The position numbers and the translations under genes were made by a program. Shown piece by piece: positions 16,525 to 25,124 of a stretch of 64,000 nt of DNA. The notes beneath the pieces are model-generated. The model made no database searches. It was given only the letters and a program-made list of their open reading frames with translations, and had not been told where the DNA came from. Position 1 is the first letter of the stretch, and every line of letters begins with the position of its first letter. Source of the stretch: Flavobacteriales bacterium (lineage in GTDB: Bacteria; Bacteroidota; Bacteroidia; Flavobacteriales_D; Sanyastnellaceae); contig JAIBBG010000004.1 of NCBI GenBank assembly GCA_019694805.1, positions 1 to 64,000 of the forward strand, read 5' to 3'.

Positions 16525-18338
16525 CTATCGAGGAAATTTGCGTCGAGTATTAGTTTCTCTCTTGATTCACTTGATTTCGCTATACTATCGTTGAGATATT
16601 TTTCAATCAACAAAGTTGCCACCGGAGCGCTCCATGTTCCACCGAAACCAGCATTCTCGGTGTAAACAGCAATGGCAATTTTTGGATCTTCTTTGGGGGC
16701 AAAACAGATGAACACAGCGTGGTCTTCTTTACCGCCTGCATTCTGCACAGTACCAGTTTTTCCACAGACAACAATGTCCTTCGGAGCGGCTCTCCATGCC
16801 GTACCGCCAGGTTGCAACACCTTTTCCATGGCATTGACGACAGTCGTAAAATGTGCGGTGTCAATGCCCAAATCATAACGTACCAGAAAATCATCTTTGG
16901 GTTTACCACCGATGCCAATTTGTTTTACAGTATGCGGAGGCACATACCATCCGCGATTTGCGATGATACAAGCCATATTACACATTTGAAGTGGTGTAAC
17001 CAGCATTTCGCCTTCACCAATACTCAAAGAATAAATAGTAGAAAAAGCCCATTGTTCCTTTCCATACCATTTGTCGTAAAATTCTACACCTGGAACATTC
17101 CCTGTTTTTACACCCGGTATGTCACAATGTAAATCCGATCCGAATCCAAATCTTTTGATGTATTCCTGCCATATTTCAAGACCGAGTCTGGCGTCTCTGA
17201 ACCTGCTTTTTGGATCCCTGTTTCCTTCGACCACCTTGTGCATCACTTCGCGGAAATATGGATTGCACGAATGCACAATAGCCATTTCCAGATCATCATA
17301 GCTATGACTACCGTGGCAACCAATGATACCCCGATTACAGTGAATTCTCGTTTGAGGTGTAATCGCACCAACAGATAATGCAGTGAGCGATTGCGCGAGT
17401 TTAAAAATTGATCCCGGGCGATATTGAGCTTGCGTTGCACGGTTGAACAAAGGCTTTTGTGGATCATTCGTGAGCACATTAAAATTATGTCCACGCACAC
17501 GGCCCACCAAAAGATTGGGATCGTATGTTGGGGCAGAAACCATCGCGAGAATTTCTCCTGTTTTCGGTTCAATGGCCACGATGCATCCGCGCTTATTCTG
17601 CATCAATTTTTCACCATACTTCTGCAATTCTGCATCCATGGTGCAAATCAGATCGATGCCAGGTATAGCAGCCTTATCTTCCTTGTCGCCTTCCTGATCT
17701 TTGATATTTCCAACATTATCGCGAAAGGCATATTTGATTCCTTTCACGCCACGCAATTCCTCTTCATATGCCTTTTCAATTCCGCTTTTACCGATGTATT
17801 CAAGTTTGGTGTAGTAGTTATTCGCTTTGTATTCTGATGGAGAAATCTTTCCAACGTCACCTAAAAACAATGCACCAACACTTTGCGGATAAACACGTAA
17901 TGTGCGGGATTCGGCATAGAATCCAACGAATTTGTAGAGTTGCTCACTGATGGCTGCATAATCCGCAGGAGTGATCTGTTCCACCAACAATTGGGGACGA
18001 TGATATTCGCCACGCGCCTTAGCTTTTGCAAATAGCGCGGTGATATCTGATGGTTGAATACGCAAAAGTTTGCATAGCGATGTCGTATCGAAAGGTTGTA
18101 CTTTTTTCGGTACAACCATGAGGTTATATACCGTTTGATTCGTCACCAGCATTCTTCCTTCACGGTCGTATATGATACCCCGTGGTGGATACAATGGTAT
18201 TTCTTCTTCCGTGAGCGCTGTAGCTTGTTCTCTCCAAGTAGAGTTCACCACTTGTAGAAAAAATAAACGAATAACGAAGATGATTGCGATCACGCAAACG
18301 ATCAGGATAATCGTAATTCGCCTACCGTCGAGATTCAC
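16521..18338 (-). CDS. mrdA: penicillin-binding protein 2 (elongasome transpeptidase)
   Basis: 605 residues. One N-terminal membrane helix (ITIILIVCVIAIIFVIRLFF), then the dimerisation domain with PPRGIIYDREG, then the transpeptidase domain. All three catalytic motifs are visible: SxxK as SIFK (near residue 310), SxN as SCN in HSCNPYFR (near 357), and KTG in CGKTGTVQN (near 526). It cross-links peptidoglycan at the lateral wall with RodA. It overlaps both rodA and mreD by four bases (ATGA-type junctions), so translation is probably coupled. Confidence 0.95.
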   Translation of the reverse strand: MNLDGRRITIILIVCVIAIIFVIRLFFLQVVNSTWREQATALTEEEIPLYPPRGIIYDREGRMLVTNQTVYNLMVVPKKVQPFDTTSLCKLLRIQPSDITALFAKAKARGEYHRPQLLVEQITPADYAAISEQLYKFVGFYAESRTLRVYPQSVGALFLGDVGKISPSEYKANNYYTKLEYIGKSGIEKAYEEELRGVKGIKYAFRDNVGNIKDQEGDKEDKAAIPGIDLICTMDAELQKYGEKLMQNKRGCIVAIEPKTGEILAMVSAPTYDPNLLVGRVRGHNFNVLTNDPQKPLFNRATQAQYRPGSIFKLAQSLTALSVGAITPQTRIHCNRGIIGCHGSHSYDDLEMAIVHSCNPYFREVMHKVVEGNRDPKSRFRDARLGLEIWQEYIKRFGFGSDLHCDIPGVKTGNVPGVEFYDKWYGKEQWAFSTIYSLSIGEGEMLVTPLQMCNMACIIANRGWYVPPHTVKQIGIGGKPKDDFLVRYDLGIDTAHFTTVVNAMEKVLQPGGTAWRAAPKDIVVCGKTGTVQNAGGKEDHAVFICFAPKEDPKIAIAVYTENAGFGGTWSAPVATLLIEKYLNDSIAKSSESREKLILDANFLDR

Positions 18339-18859
18339 AGTTGTGATGATTTGGAATTATAGATCAAATATTGACCAATGGTCATCAAAACAATCGTTGC
18401 AAAAGAACTCAGGAGTATGTGAAATATTTGATAGAAGAAATCGGAAAATCTGAAAACTTCCATGAAAAAAAACCAACTGTGGTGTACCAGTGTAAGAATG
18501 CCGGCATAAGTAAGATACCATGCTAATCCCATACGCTGTACAGTGGGCTTTTGTGTAAGGTCATAACCTTCTCGTGGTGCCAGAATTTTCTGAACGATAG
18601 GTTGCGCGTAGCCCAACACAACGCAAGCCGAGGTATGTAAACCAATCGGTCCGGAAAAAAAATCCATCAGCATCCCGGTGATGAAAGCGATGATCATGGT
18701 GAGCCATCTCGGTGTTTCGAATGGCAACATCAATAACCCGAAAATGTAAACCCAGGGCAAAATCATTCCATCAAATAAATCAATTCGGCTAACAATTTGA
18801 CTCTGCAGGAGAATCAAAAACAAAATTCTGATGATATTGATGATTACGGTTTGCAGCAT
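18335..18859 (-). CDS. mreD: rod shape-determining protein MreD
   Basis: 174 residues, five to six hydrophobic segments, no enzyme motif. The sequence is poorly conserved, as usual for MreD; the identification comes mainly from size, topology and position between mreC and mrdA. MreD is an inner-membrane part of the elongasome. Its start lies one base from the mreC stop. Confidence 0.85.
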   Translation of the reverse strand: MLQTVIINIIRILFLILLQSQIVSRIDLFDGMILPWVYIFGLLMLPFETPRWLTMIIAFITGMLMDFFSGPIGLHTSACVVLGYAQPIVQKILAPREGYDLTQKPTVQRMGLAWYLTYAGILTLVHHSWFFFMEVFRFSDFFYQIFHILLSSFATIVLMTIGQYLIYNSKSSQL

Positions 18860-18860
18860 A

Positions 18861-19691
18861 TCAATCGTCTCCGAGTTGTTTCAACAAGCTATCCTGCTCA
18901 GTTTTCATGATATCGCTGATGACAAGCACATGATCGAGTCTTCTGAAATCAGCGCCAAGTTTCACTTTCAAGATGTGAAAATCATTGTTGCTTTCATCAT
19001 CAATTTCGTAAATCGTACCGACGTGGACGTTTGCTGGGAAAAAGGTTGAATAGCCTGAAGTAACGAGAGTATCACCAATTTCGACAGGCATGTTTTTGGG
19101 AATTTCGATCACATCAGCGAGTGATGCATCACCACCTGCCCATTCCAACGAACCAAAAGCACCCGATTTTTTGAGTCTGACACTGGCTTTAAAATCTGCG
19201 TGCAACACTGGCATCACCACAGCAAAGTGTTCACTAACACTTCTCACCACACCTAAAATATTGCCTCCTGAAATGACGCCCATATCCGGAGCCACACCGC
19301 CATTCCAACCACGATCAATTGTGATATAGTTTTTTTCACGATTGACAGTTGCGTTCACCACTTTCGCTGTTCGATATGTGTATCGTTGTTGTGATGTTGT
19401 GTCTGTTAATGTATCAACATCGGAACGAATGGCAATGAAATTATCTGGGGACTGACTTCGCAATTGAGCATTTTCCAGAGACAACTCATCGTTGATTTCA
19501 CCCAACCTCAAATATTCAGAAAGTTGAGCTCGTTTAGAATAAATACCACCAATCCAATCGGAACTATGGCGAATAAATTCTGCCTGATGAAAGTTATTAT
19601 TCCGAAATAAAAAAACGAGGGCAAGTATCTGAAGTGCGAGGAACATCAGAAACAGATAGAATCGCTGTATGAGAATCAGGATGTTCTTCAT
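18861..19691 (-). CDS. mreC: rod shape-determining protein MreC
   Basis: 276 residues. An N-terminal membrane helix (FYLFLMFLALQILALVFLF) is followed by a short helical stretch (about 60-90, LRLGEINDELSLENAQL) and the beta-barrel periplasmic domain, with VNATVNREKNYITIDRG, GVISGGNILGVV and GDTLVTSGYSTFFPANVHVG. MreC scaffolds the elongasome in the periplasm and activates PBP2. The 62-base gap to mreB is short and without an obvious terminator. Confidence 0.93.
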   Translation of the reverse strand: MKNILILIQRFYLFLMFLALQILALVFLFRNNNFHQAEFIRHSSDWIGGIYSKRAQLSEYLRLGEINDELSLENAQLRSQSPDNFIAIRSDVDTLTDTTSQQRYTYRTAKVVNATVNREKNYITIDRGWNGGVAPDMGVISGGNILGVVRSVSEHFAVVMPVLHADFKASVRLKKSGAFGSLEWAGGDASLADVIEIPKNMPVEIGDTLVTSGYSTFFPANVHVGTIYEIDDESNNDFHILKVKLGADFRRLDHVLVISDIMKTEQDSLLKQLGDD

Positions 19692-19753
19692 TGCCTGCCT
19701 GTACGGGATAATTTATGCTGTTGCAGAATTGGGTTATAATTCCGGCAAAGCCA

Positions 19754-20779
19754 TTACTCACGCATGAGGAACTGGAATCGGTTGATATTTTTAAGGGCGA
19801 TACCTGTACCTCTTGCCACGGCGCGCAGCGGATCATCCGCAACGTGCACAGGAAGTTTTGTTTTCATCGAGATACGTTTATCAAGTCCACGAAGGAGCGC
19901 ACCACCGCCTGCCAGATAGATACCGGTTTTGTAGATATCAGCAGATAATTCAGGTGGCGTGTTTTCGAGACAGCTCATGATGGCTTCTTCAATTTTCGAA
20001 ATGGACTTATCCAGTGCGTGAGCAATTTCAGAATAAGACACCGAAATTTCTTTGGGGATACCAGTCATCAGGTCGCGACCTCTCACGTTGTAATCTGCAG
20101 GTGGATTATCTAATTCAGGCAATGCAGCACCAACTTCAATTTTGATTTGCTCAGCAGTTCTTTCTCCAATGAGAATATTATGCTGACGACGCATGTATTC
20201 TTCAATGTCTTGAGTGAGTTCATCACCAGCGACACGAATATTTTTATCCGTTACGATACCACCGAGTGCGATAACTGCAATTTCAGAAGTACCACCACCG
20301 ATATCGATGACCATGTTACCCATCGGTTCTTCCACATCGATTCCGATACCAATAGCTGCTGCCATCGGTTCGTGAATGAGGTAAACTTCTTTCGCTCCCG
20401 CGTGTTCAGCACTGTCCTTGACCGCACGTTTTTCCACTTCTGTAATACCCGAAGGAATACAAATGACCATTCGCAAAGAAGGCTGAAACAAACCTTTGCC
20501 TTTTGCAATCATTTTGATCATACCCTTGATCATGTCCTCAGCAGCGTGGAAATCTGCGATAACACCATCCTTAAGCGGACGAATGGTTTTGATGTTTTCG
20601 TGGGTTTTACCATGCATTTGCTGTGCTGTCCTTCCAACGGCAACAGTTTTATTGGTCGTACGGTCGCGTGCGATGATGCTAGGTTCATCCACCACCACTT
20701 TATCGTTACTGATGATGATGGTGTTGGCCGTCCCGAGGTCAATGGCTATTTCCTGTGTCAGGAAGCTGAAAATTCCCAT
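19754..20779 (-). CDS. mreB: rod shape-determining protein MreB (bacterial actin)
   Basis: 341 residues, the normal length. Actin-fold nucleotide-binding motifs are present: IDLGTANTII at the N-terminus, IDIGGGTSEIAVIALGGIV in the middle, and YLAGGGALLRGLDKRI near the end. MreB forms membrane-associated filaments that guide the wall-elongation machinery. It is the first gene of mreB-mreC-mreD-mrdA-rodA, so the organism is likely rod-shaped at some stage. A -7 box lies about 95 bases upstream of its start. Confidence 0.97.
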   Translation of the reverse strand: MGIFSFLTQEIAIDLGTANTIIISNDKVVVDEPSIIARDRTTNKTVAVGRTAQQMHGKTHENIKTIRPLKDGVIADFHAAEDMIKGMIKMIAKGKGLFQPSLRMVICIPSGITEVEKRAVKDSAEHAGAKEVYLIHEPMAAAIGIGIDVEEPMGNMVIDIGGGTSEIAVIALGGIVTDKNIRVAGDELTQDIEEYMRRQHNILIGERTAEQIKIEVGAALPELDNPPADYNVRGRDLMTGIPKEISVSYSEIAHALDKSISKIEEAIMSCLENTPPELSADIYKTGIYLAGGGALLRGLDKRISMKTKLPVHVADDPLRAVARGTGIALKNINRFQFLMRE

Positions 20780-21103
20780 GCTTGGTATTTCGTGGTATTA
20801 TGTTTTTCTGGCTATAAAATACACGGAAGTCTTGTTGCGCTTGATTTTCAGGCAGTTCCGTGATTTTCTGGTTCAAAGATATTTGCCATGTAAGCCTTAC
20901 GCCGACTGACGCTATGAACAAATGAACCGAGTTATTAACCACATATTCTCGGAATGGATTCACCTGAAAGAGCCATGATCGGTCTTCGAGAGAAAGGATG
21001 ATAGACATGAAATTATTGGTCCGGCTTCGTGTATGAAAGGTTGAACCTATCGCAATTACAGCGGTAACACTGTGTTAGACAATCAACCTTAAAATCACAA
21101 CTT
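20780..21103. other. divergent intergenic region between mreB and the TonB-like gene
   Basis: 324 bases without a supported gene. It contains the exact minus-strand -7 box at 20874-20881 for the mre operon. Toward the plus-strand gene I find no exact TAnnTTTG box, only a small inverted repeat AGGTTgAACCT near 21041-21051. No tRNA or other RNA fold is evident. Confidence 0.6.
20874..20881 (-). promoter_or_regulatory. Bacteroidota -7 box for the mre operon
   Basis: The minus strand reads TATCTTTG (plus strand CAAAGATA), an exact TAnnTTTG. It would give a leader of about 90 bases before mreB, longer than at most other genes here. Confidence 0.5.
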
Positions 21104-21988
21104 ATGATCATCATCCTCATTTCATCACTCGCACTCATCGTATTCTTATTTTCAATGGATTTTAGTTGGTCCAATGTGCTTTCCAGCGAACGCAACGACC
21201 TCGTATTTGAAGGTCGGCATCAGGAATACGGCGCATACCAACTTCGACGTGAACATCACAAAACACTGATGTTGGCTTTATTGCTTTCTACAGGTCTGGT
21301 AGGCGGTGGAATGGCACTTGCTGGTACACTCATGAAATCAGACAAAGTGAACCTGATTCAACCAAAAAATGATCTCGCCAGCATTTTGGTTGATTTAAGA
21401 GAAGAAAAGCCCATAGAAAAACCTAAGCCTGCTGAAAACGAAAGGCAACATGTAGAACCTTCGACACCCGCCAGCTCTGGAAATACGCAGGTGAATGAAG
21501 TCGAAATTGTGAACACATCAGACGCACAAAAGATCCAATCGGATTTGGACCTGTTGAATAAACCTGCCGGAAAAGGCGATGACGAGCCCGGTGAGCCTAT
21601 TGCACCCTCCTTTGAATCAGGTTCAGGAGGCACAGGCACTCAGGATGATAAGAGCGAAAAATCAGAAGTAAAAATTTTCGTCAAAAACAAACCTGAATTT
21701 CCTGGAGGAGATGAAGCCCTGATGAAATACATGTTGAGCAAGGTTCGTTTCAGCGAAATGGATATCGATCAACATGTCGAAGGTACAATTTACCTGAACT
21801 TCATCGTTGATAGCGATGGCAAGGTGCGTGATGTGGCTATTGTCAGGAATATTCCAAATGGACATCGTATGGGTAAACTGGCTATTGAAGCCATCGAAGC
21901 AATGCCGCGCTGGAAGCCCGGTGATGACGGCGCGGAACCATTGCCCGTATTGATGACATTGCCCCTAAAAATTGAATTACGTAACTAA
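21104..21988 (+). CDS. TonB-family protein with a two-helix N-terminus
   Basis: 294 residues. The first 75 residues hold two hydrophobic segments (IIILISSLALIVFLFSM and LMLALLLSTGLVGGGMALAG) separated by a conserved soluble stretch, MDFSWSNVL...ERNDLVF...EYGAYQLRREH. The same motif occurs in the TonB of the exb cluster (34713-35573). A charged Pro/Glu linker follows. The C-terminal TonB domain (about 195-294) contains FPGGDEALMKYML, EGTIYLNFIVDSDGKV and AIEAMPRWKPG. TonB transmits proton-motive force to outer-membrane receptors; with no exbB/exbD adjacent it may use the distant complex. It lies upstream of a small membrane protein, a PstS-like lipoprotein and a TPR protein, which in many Bacteroidota follow exbB-exbD-exbD-tonB. 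Confidence 0.88.
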   Translation: MIIILISSLALIVFLFSMDFSWSNVLSSERNDLVFEGRHQEYGAYQLRREHHKTLMLALLLSTGLVGGGMALAGTLMKSDKVNLIQPKNDLASILVDLREEKPIEKPKPAENERQHVEPSTPASSGNTQVNEVEIVNTSDAQKIQSDLDLLNKPAGKGDDEPGEPIAPSFESGSGGTGTQDDKSEKSEVKIFVKNKPEFPGGDEALMKYMLSKVRFSEMDIDQHVEGTIYLNFIVDSDGKVRDVAIVRNIPNGHRMGKLAIEAIEAMPRWKPGDDGAEPLPVLMTLPLKIELRN

Positions 21989-21990
21989 AA

Positions 21991-22048
21991 CATGAACGCC
22001 TGTTCATGCACGAATATTCAAGGCTCATGGCCAAGATTCGAACAGGCG
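21991..22048 (+). other. competing hairpins downstream of the TonB-like gene
   Basis: Two bases after the tonB-like stop, CATGAAC (21991-21997) pairs perfectly with GTTCATG (22002-22008) over a 4-base loop, without a T-run. CGCCTGTTC (21997-22005) is also perfectly complementary to GAACAGGCG (22040-22048), so a second, exclusive stem is possible. The remaining intergenic bases to 22257 show nothing else I can name. This could be a processing or attenuation site in the operon; that is inference. Confidence 0.35.
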
Positions 22049-22257
22049 GAAACATTCGGGAGAATTCGCCGGATCAAGTTGAAGATCATCAAAGCAATAA
22101 ACGCGTTGACAATCCAATGATCTCAACCCATTCCGGTGAGTTCAGTCCTGAATGACTAGATCCTGGCTTCATAGACCGAGTGCTATCAGCTATGATTTCG
22201 GCTTTCATCCTTAAAATGTGATAAAAACAGCACTAATTTGCAGCCCGCTTCGAAACT

Positions 22258-22455
22258 ATGAATGCCACAATTTATCTCAGTTATGTGATGGTTGCAGTGT
22301 TGGTCATGTTGGCCATTGTCTGCTTTGTCGTACCCACCTCTTCGGAGTGGCTACCCGGTAACCGCAGATACATCATGGGAGCCATTCTCCTAACATATGC
22401 TTCCGTTAGAGCTTATCGCCTCCGGGCATTCGTCAAAAACAATAGGAATGAATAA
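22258..22455 (+). CDS. small two-helix membrane protein of unknown function
   Basis: 65 residues. Two hydrophobic helices (LSYVMVAVLVMLAIVCFVV and YIMGAILLTYASVRAYRL) are joined by a short polar loop, and it ends in a basic-polar tail, RLRAFVKNNRNE. Its stop overlaps the start of the next gene (ATGAATAA), which supports it as a real, translationally coupled gene. I do not recognise a named family. By position it belongs to the TonB/PstS-like/TPR group. Confidence 0.7.
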   Translation: MNATIYLSYVMVAVLVMLAIVCFVVPTSSEWLPGNRRYIMGAILLTYASVRAYRLRAFVKNNRNE

Positions 22456-23386
22456 GACAATTCTTCACGCAGTATATTGGAGTGCACTTGTTTTGCTGGC
22501 ATCTTGCAATGTTGCCCAGGACAAGAATAAAGAATCCTTCACATCCGGTCAGCTTAGGCTTGGCGTAGATGAATCCTATTCTTTGATGATGGATTCTCAG
22601 GTATTTACGTACACAAGTCTCAATAAATACGCAAAAATCGAGGCTACATATAAACCCGAAGCGGACATCATCAATGACTTGCTCCATGATAGTATCCAAT
22701 CTGCCGTTATTGGCCGGGAATTGAACGCGGAGGAGATGGCATTTTTCAAGAGCAAAAACAGGGTGCCAGAGAGTATTTTGATTGCACATGATGGTGTCGC
22801 ACTTATCATTCATCCGGAAATACTTGATTCCGTGATCACGATGCAGCAGTTACAAGATATTTTTCAGGGAAAAGACAGCTTATGGTCTCAGATCTACCCA
22901 CAAAGTAATCGCGGAAAAATTCAGGTTGTTTTCGACAATCAAAAATCTTGTAATGCCCGTACTTTAAAGGAAAAATTCAATATTGATGAATTTCCAGCTT
23001 GGTGTTTTTCACAAAGAAGTAACGAAGAAGTCATTCAATACGTCAATCAAAATAAGAACGCCATGGGGGTTATTAGTTTAAGTTGGATTAGCGATGCTGA
23101 AGATCCCACATGTATGAAATATCGAAGTATGATTCGTCCTATGGGCATAGTTGATCCAACCAACGCGGTGAAACCGGAATTGGCCCGGAGGCCTTATCAG
23201 GCTTATGTATTTGATACCACTTATCCCCTACGCCGGGATGTGTTTTACATTCGTGCCGGCCAAAGGGGCACCCTTGGCACAGGCTTTGCCAATCACCTCA
23301 TAGGTGAAAAAGGACAGTTGATTATTCACAAAACCGGAATGGTAGCTGCCCGAACCCCCAACAGAACAGTAAAAATTGTCAATTAA
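22448..23386 (+). CDS. PstS-like substrate-binding lipoprotein
   Basis: 312 residues from the ATG at 22448, which overlaps the previous stop; the frame is open 17 codons earlier but only this start gives a lipoprotein signal, LVLLASC with the lipidated Cys at residue 20. The rest has the pattern of phosphate-binding-like periplasmic proteins: GVALIIHPE, MQQLQDIFQGKDSLW, VVFDNQKSCNARTLKEKF, AMGVISLSWI and YPLRRDVFYI. The family binds phosphate or other anions for ABC importers, but no ABC transporter genes are nearby. In Bacteroidota, homologues travel with TonB and TPR genes, and their ligand is not established. Confidence 0.85.
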   Translation: MNKTILHAVYWSALVLLASCNVAQDKNKESFTSGQLRLGVDESYSLMMDSQVFTYTSLNKYAKIEATYKPEADIINDLLHDSIQSAVIGRELNAEEMAFFKSKNRVPESILIAHDGVALIIHPEILDSVITMQQLQDIFQGKDSLWSQIYPQSNRGKIQVVFDNQKSCNARTLKEKFNIDEFPAWCFSQRSNEEVIQYVNQNKNAMGVISLSWISDAEDPTCMKYRSMIRPMGIVDPTNAVKPELARRPYQAYVFDTTYPLRRDVFYIRAGQRGTLGTGFANHLIGEKGQLIIHKTGMVAARTPNRTVKIVN

Positions 23387-23411
23387 GCATTTGTCAACCA
23401 TAAAAACCGAT

Positions 23412-25073
23412 ATGAAAAAGTCGTTTGTATTTGCTCTATTCGTTTCTGTGCTATCCGTAGCACAACTTCAAGCTCAGACCAGAGAAGAGGCGATCAAAAA
23501 GACCCTCAATGAGCGATTCGAGTCAGCAGAAGCTGATCTGAAAGTTCTGATTGAACGCGAACCAACCAATGGCGATAACTACTTCGCAGCCGGTGACAAT
23601 TACCTCTACTGGGGTGAGCACATGAGCGAGGCAGAAACGATGTACCGCAAAGGAATGGAAGTGGCACCGACCAATCCATTGAACTATGCCGGTCTTGGTC
23701 GCCTGGCATGGATGAGAAAAGACGAAGTGATGTCTACTGCACAATTTAATAAGGCAGTAGAAATCATGAATACCAAATCCAACAAGACTGATAAAACGGT
23801 AAAACAAATAGCCTATCTGAAAATGGCTGAGGTGTTGTTGCAACAAGACAATCAGAAATTGGATAAAGCCATTGAATATATCAATGCGGCACTTACCATC
23901 AACGACAAAAACCCTGAGGTATACATTCAGCTCGGCGACTACTATAGTCTCCGTGATGGAATCAACCTGAGCAATGCCGTGATGCAATACAACAAGGCAC
24001 TTGAAATTGATCCAAATTTCTTGAGAGCCAATTTGCGCAAGGGTGTTCTTTACACCAAGGTTGAAAGCTATAATGAAGCGCTTAATTTTTACGATATTGC
24101 CATTGGCATCGATCCAACATTTGCGCCTGCGTACCGTGAAAAAGCAGAGTTGCTTTATAAAGCACAACGCTATCCTGCAGCTATTGAGAATTATGCAAAA
24201 TACCTTGAACTCAACAAAAGTTGCCGTGTGGAACAGCGTTATGCCAGCTTTGTGTTCTTGACCAAAGACTACAAAAAGGCGATTACCGAACTTGAGGCAG
24301 CCTTGCCTTGTGATCCTCAAAACGGTTTTATGTATCGTCTTCTGGGATACAGTTATTACGAAACTGGTGACTACGTGAAAGGCATGGAAAACATGAACAA
24401 GTTCTTTGATATAGCTACATCAACAGGTAAACCAACCATTCTTGGAAGCGACTACGGTTATAAAGGAAAACTCCTTTCGAAGTCAGGGCAGGATTCATTG
24501 GCAATTGATGTCTTAAAACTCGCAGTAGAGAAAGATGCTGAATACATTGATGGCTATTCAGAGATTGCCGCGATCTATTTCAAACAAAAGAAATATACCG
24601 ATGCTGCCACGTATTATCAGTTGAAAGTAGACAAGAGCAAAGAACCAAGCCCACTGGATTACTACTACGTAGGTCAAGCCAGATACTACAACAAAGAGTA
24701 TCCATTGGCAGATGAGGCTTTTGCCAAAGCGATCACCAAATATCCAGATGCCAACTTCTGGAGAGGACGTTGCAACCACAAAATGGAGGTAAATCCTGAT
24801 GAACCTGTTGGTCTGGCCAAACCATTCCATGAGGCATACATCAAAGCTGTTGGTTCGGATCCGAAGCGAATTGAGTCGAACAAGAAAAATCTCATCGAAT
24901 CTTACGCTTATTTAGGACTTCTTTATGGCAAACAGAAAAATTATGATTGCTCTAAAGCTGCATGGACTAAAGTGCTTGAGTTTGATCCTGCGCATAAACT
25001 TGCCAATGATGTGATGCTTGATGAAAACATCAAGTCTGCTCCAGGTACATGCGTTTTGATTCCTGTAGAATAA
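23412..25073 (+). CDS. exported tetratricopeptide-repeat protein
   Basis: 553 residues from the ATG at 23412 (an in-frame upstream start at 23376 would hide the signal peptide). Signal peptide MKKSFVFALFVSVLSVAQL, cut at LQAQ. The mature protein is a long array of about ten TPR helical pairs, for example NPLNYAGLGRLAWMR, NPEVYIQLGDYYSL and DPNFLRANLRKGVLY. A C-terminal Cys lies in APGTCVLIPVE. TPR arrays bind partner proteins; periplasmic or outer-membrane attachment is likely. It closes the TonB-like / small membrane protein / PstS-like cluster and is followed by a strong terminator. Confidence 0.88.
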   Translation: MKKSFVFALFVSVLSVAQLQAQTREEAIKKTLNERFESAEADLKVLIEREPTNGDNYFAAGDNYLYWGEHMSEAETMYRKGMEVAPTNPLNYAGLGRLAWMRKDEVMSTAQFNKAVEIMNTKSNKTDKTVKQIAYLKMAEVLLQQDNQKLDKAIEYINAALTINDKNPEVYIQLGDYYSLRDGINLSNAVMQYNKALEIDPNFLRANLRKGVLYTKVESYNEALNFYDIAIGIDPTFAPAYREKAELLYKAQRYPAAIENYAKYLELNKSCRVEQRYASFVFLTKDYKKAITELEAALPCDPQNGFMYRLLGYSYYETGDYVKGMENMNKFFDIATSTGKPTILGSDYGYKGKLLSKSGQDSLAIDVLKLAVEKDAEYIDGYSEIAAIYFKQKKYTDAATYYQLKVDKSKEPSPLDYYYVGQARYYNKEYPLADEAFAKAITKYPDANFWRGRCNHKMEVNPDEPVGLAKPFHEAYIKAVGSDPKRIESNKKNLIESYAYLGLLYGKQKNYDCSKAAWTKVLEFDPAHKLANDVMLDENIKSAPGTCVLIPVE

Positions 25074-25090
25074 ATCAAAAAAAATAATTG

Positions 25091-25115
25091 AAGGGCCGCA
25101 GATTGCGGCCCTTTT
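25091..25115. terminator. strong terminator between convergent genes
   Basis: AAGGGCCGC (25091-25099) pairs perfectly with GCGGCCCTT (25105-25113) across a 5-base loop, with T after it and an A-rich run before it. It therefore can serve both the TPR gene (plus strand) and the hydrolase gene (minus strand). Confidence 0.85.
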
Positions 25116-25124
25116 GATTTCAAC

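Noticed and set aside
20147..20863. 238-residue plus-strand frame across mreB
   Set aside because: Antisense shadow of a certain gene; composition (Cys, His, Phe rich) is typical of a shadow frame.
23523..24320. 265-residue minus-strand frame opposite the TPR protein
   Set aside because: The biased codons of the repeat protein leave the opposite strand open; no domain or signal is recognisable.
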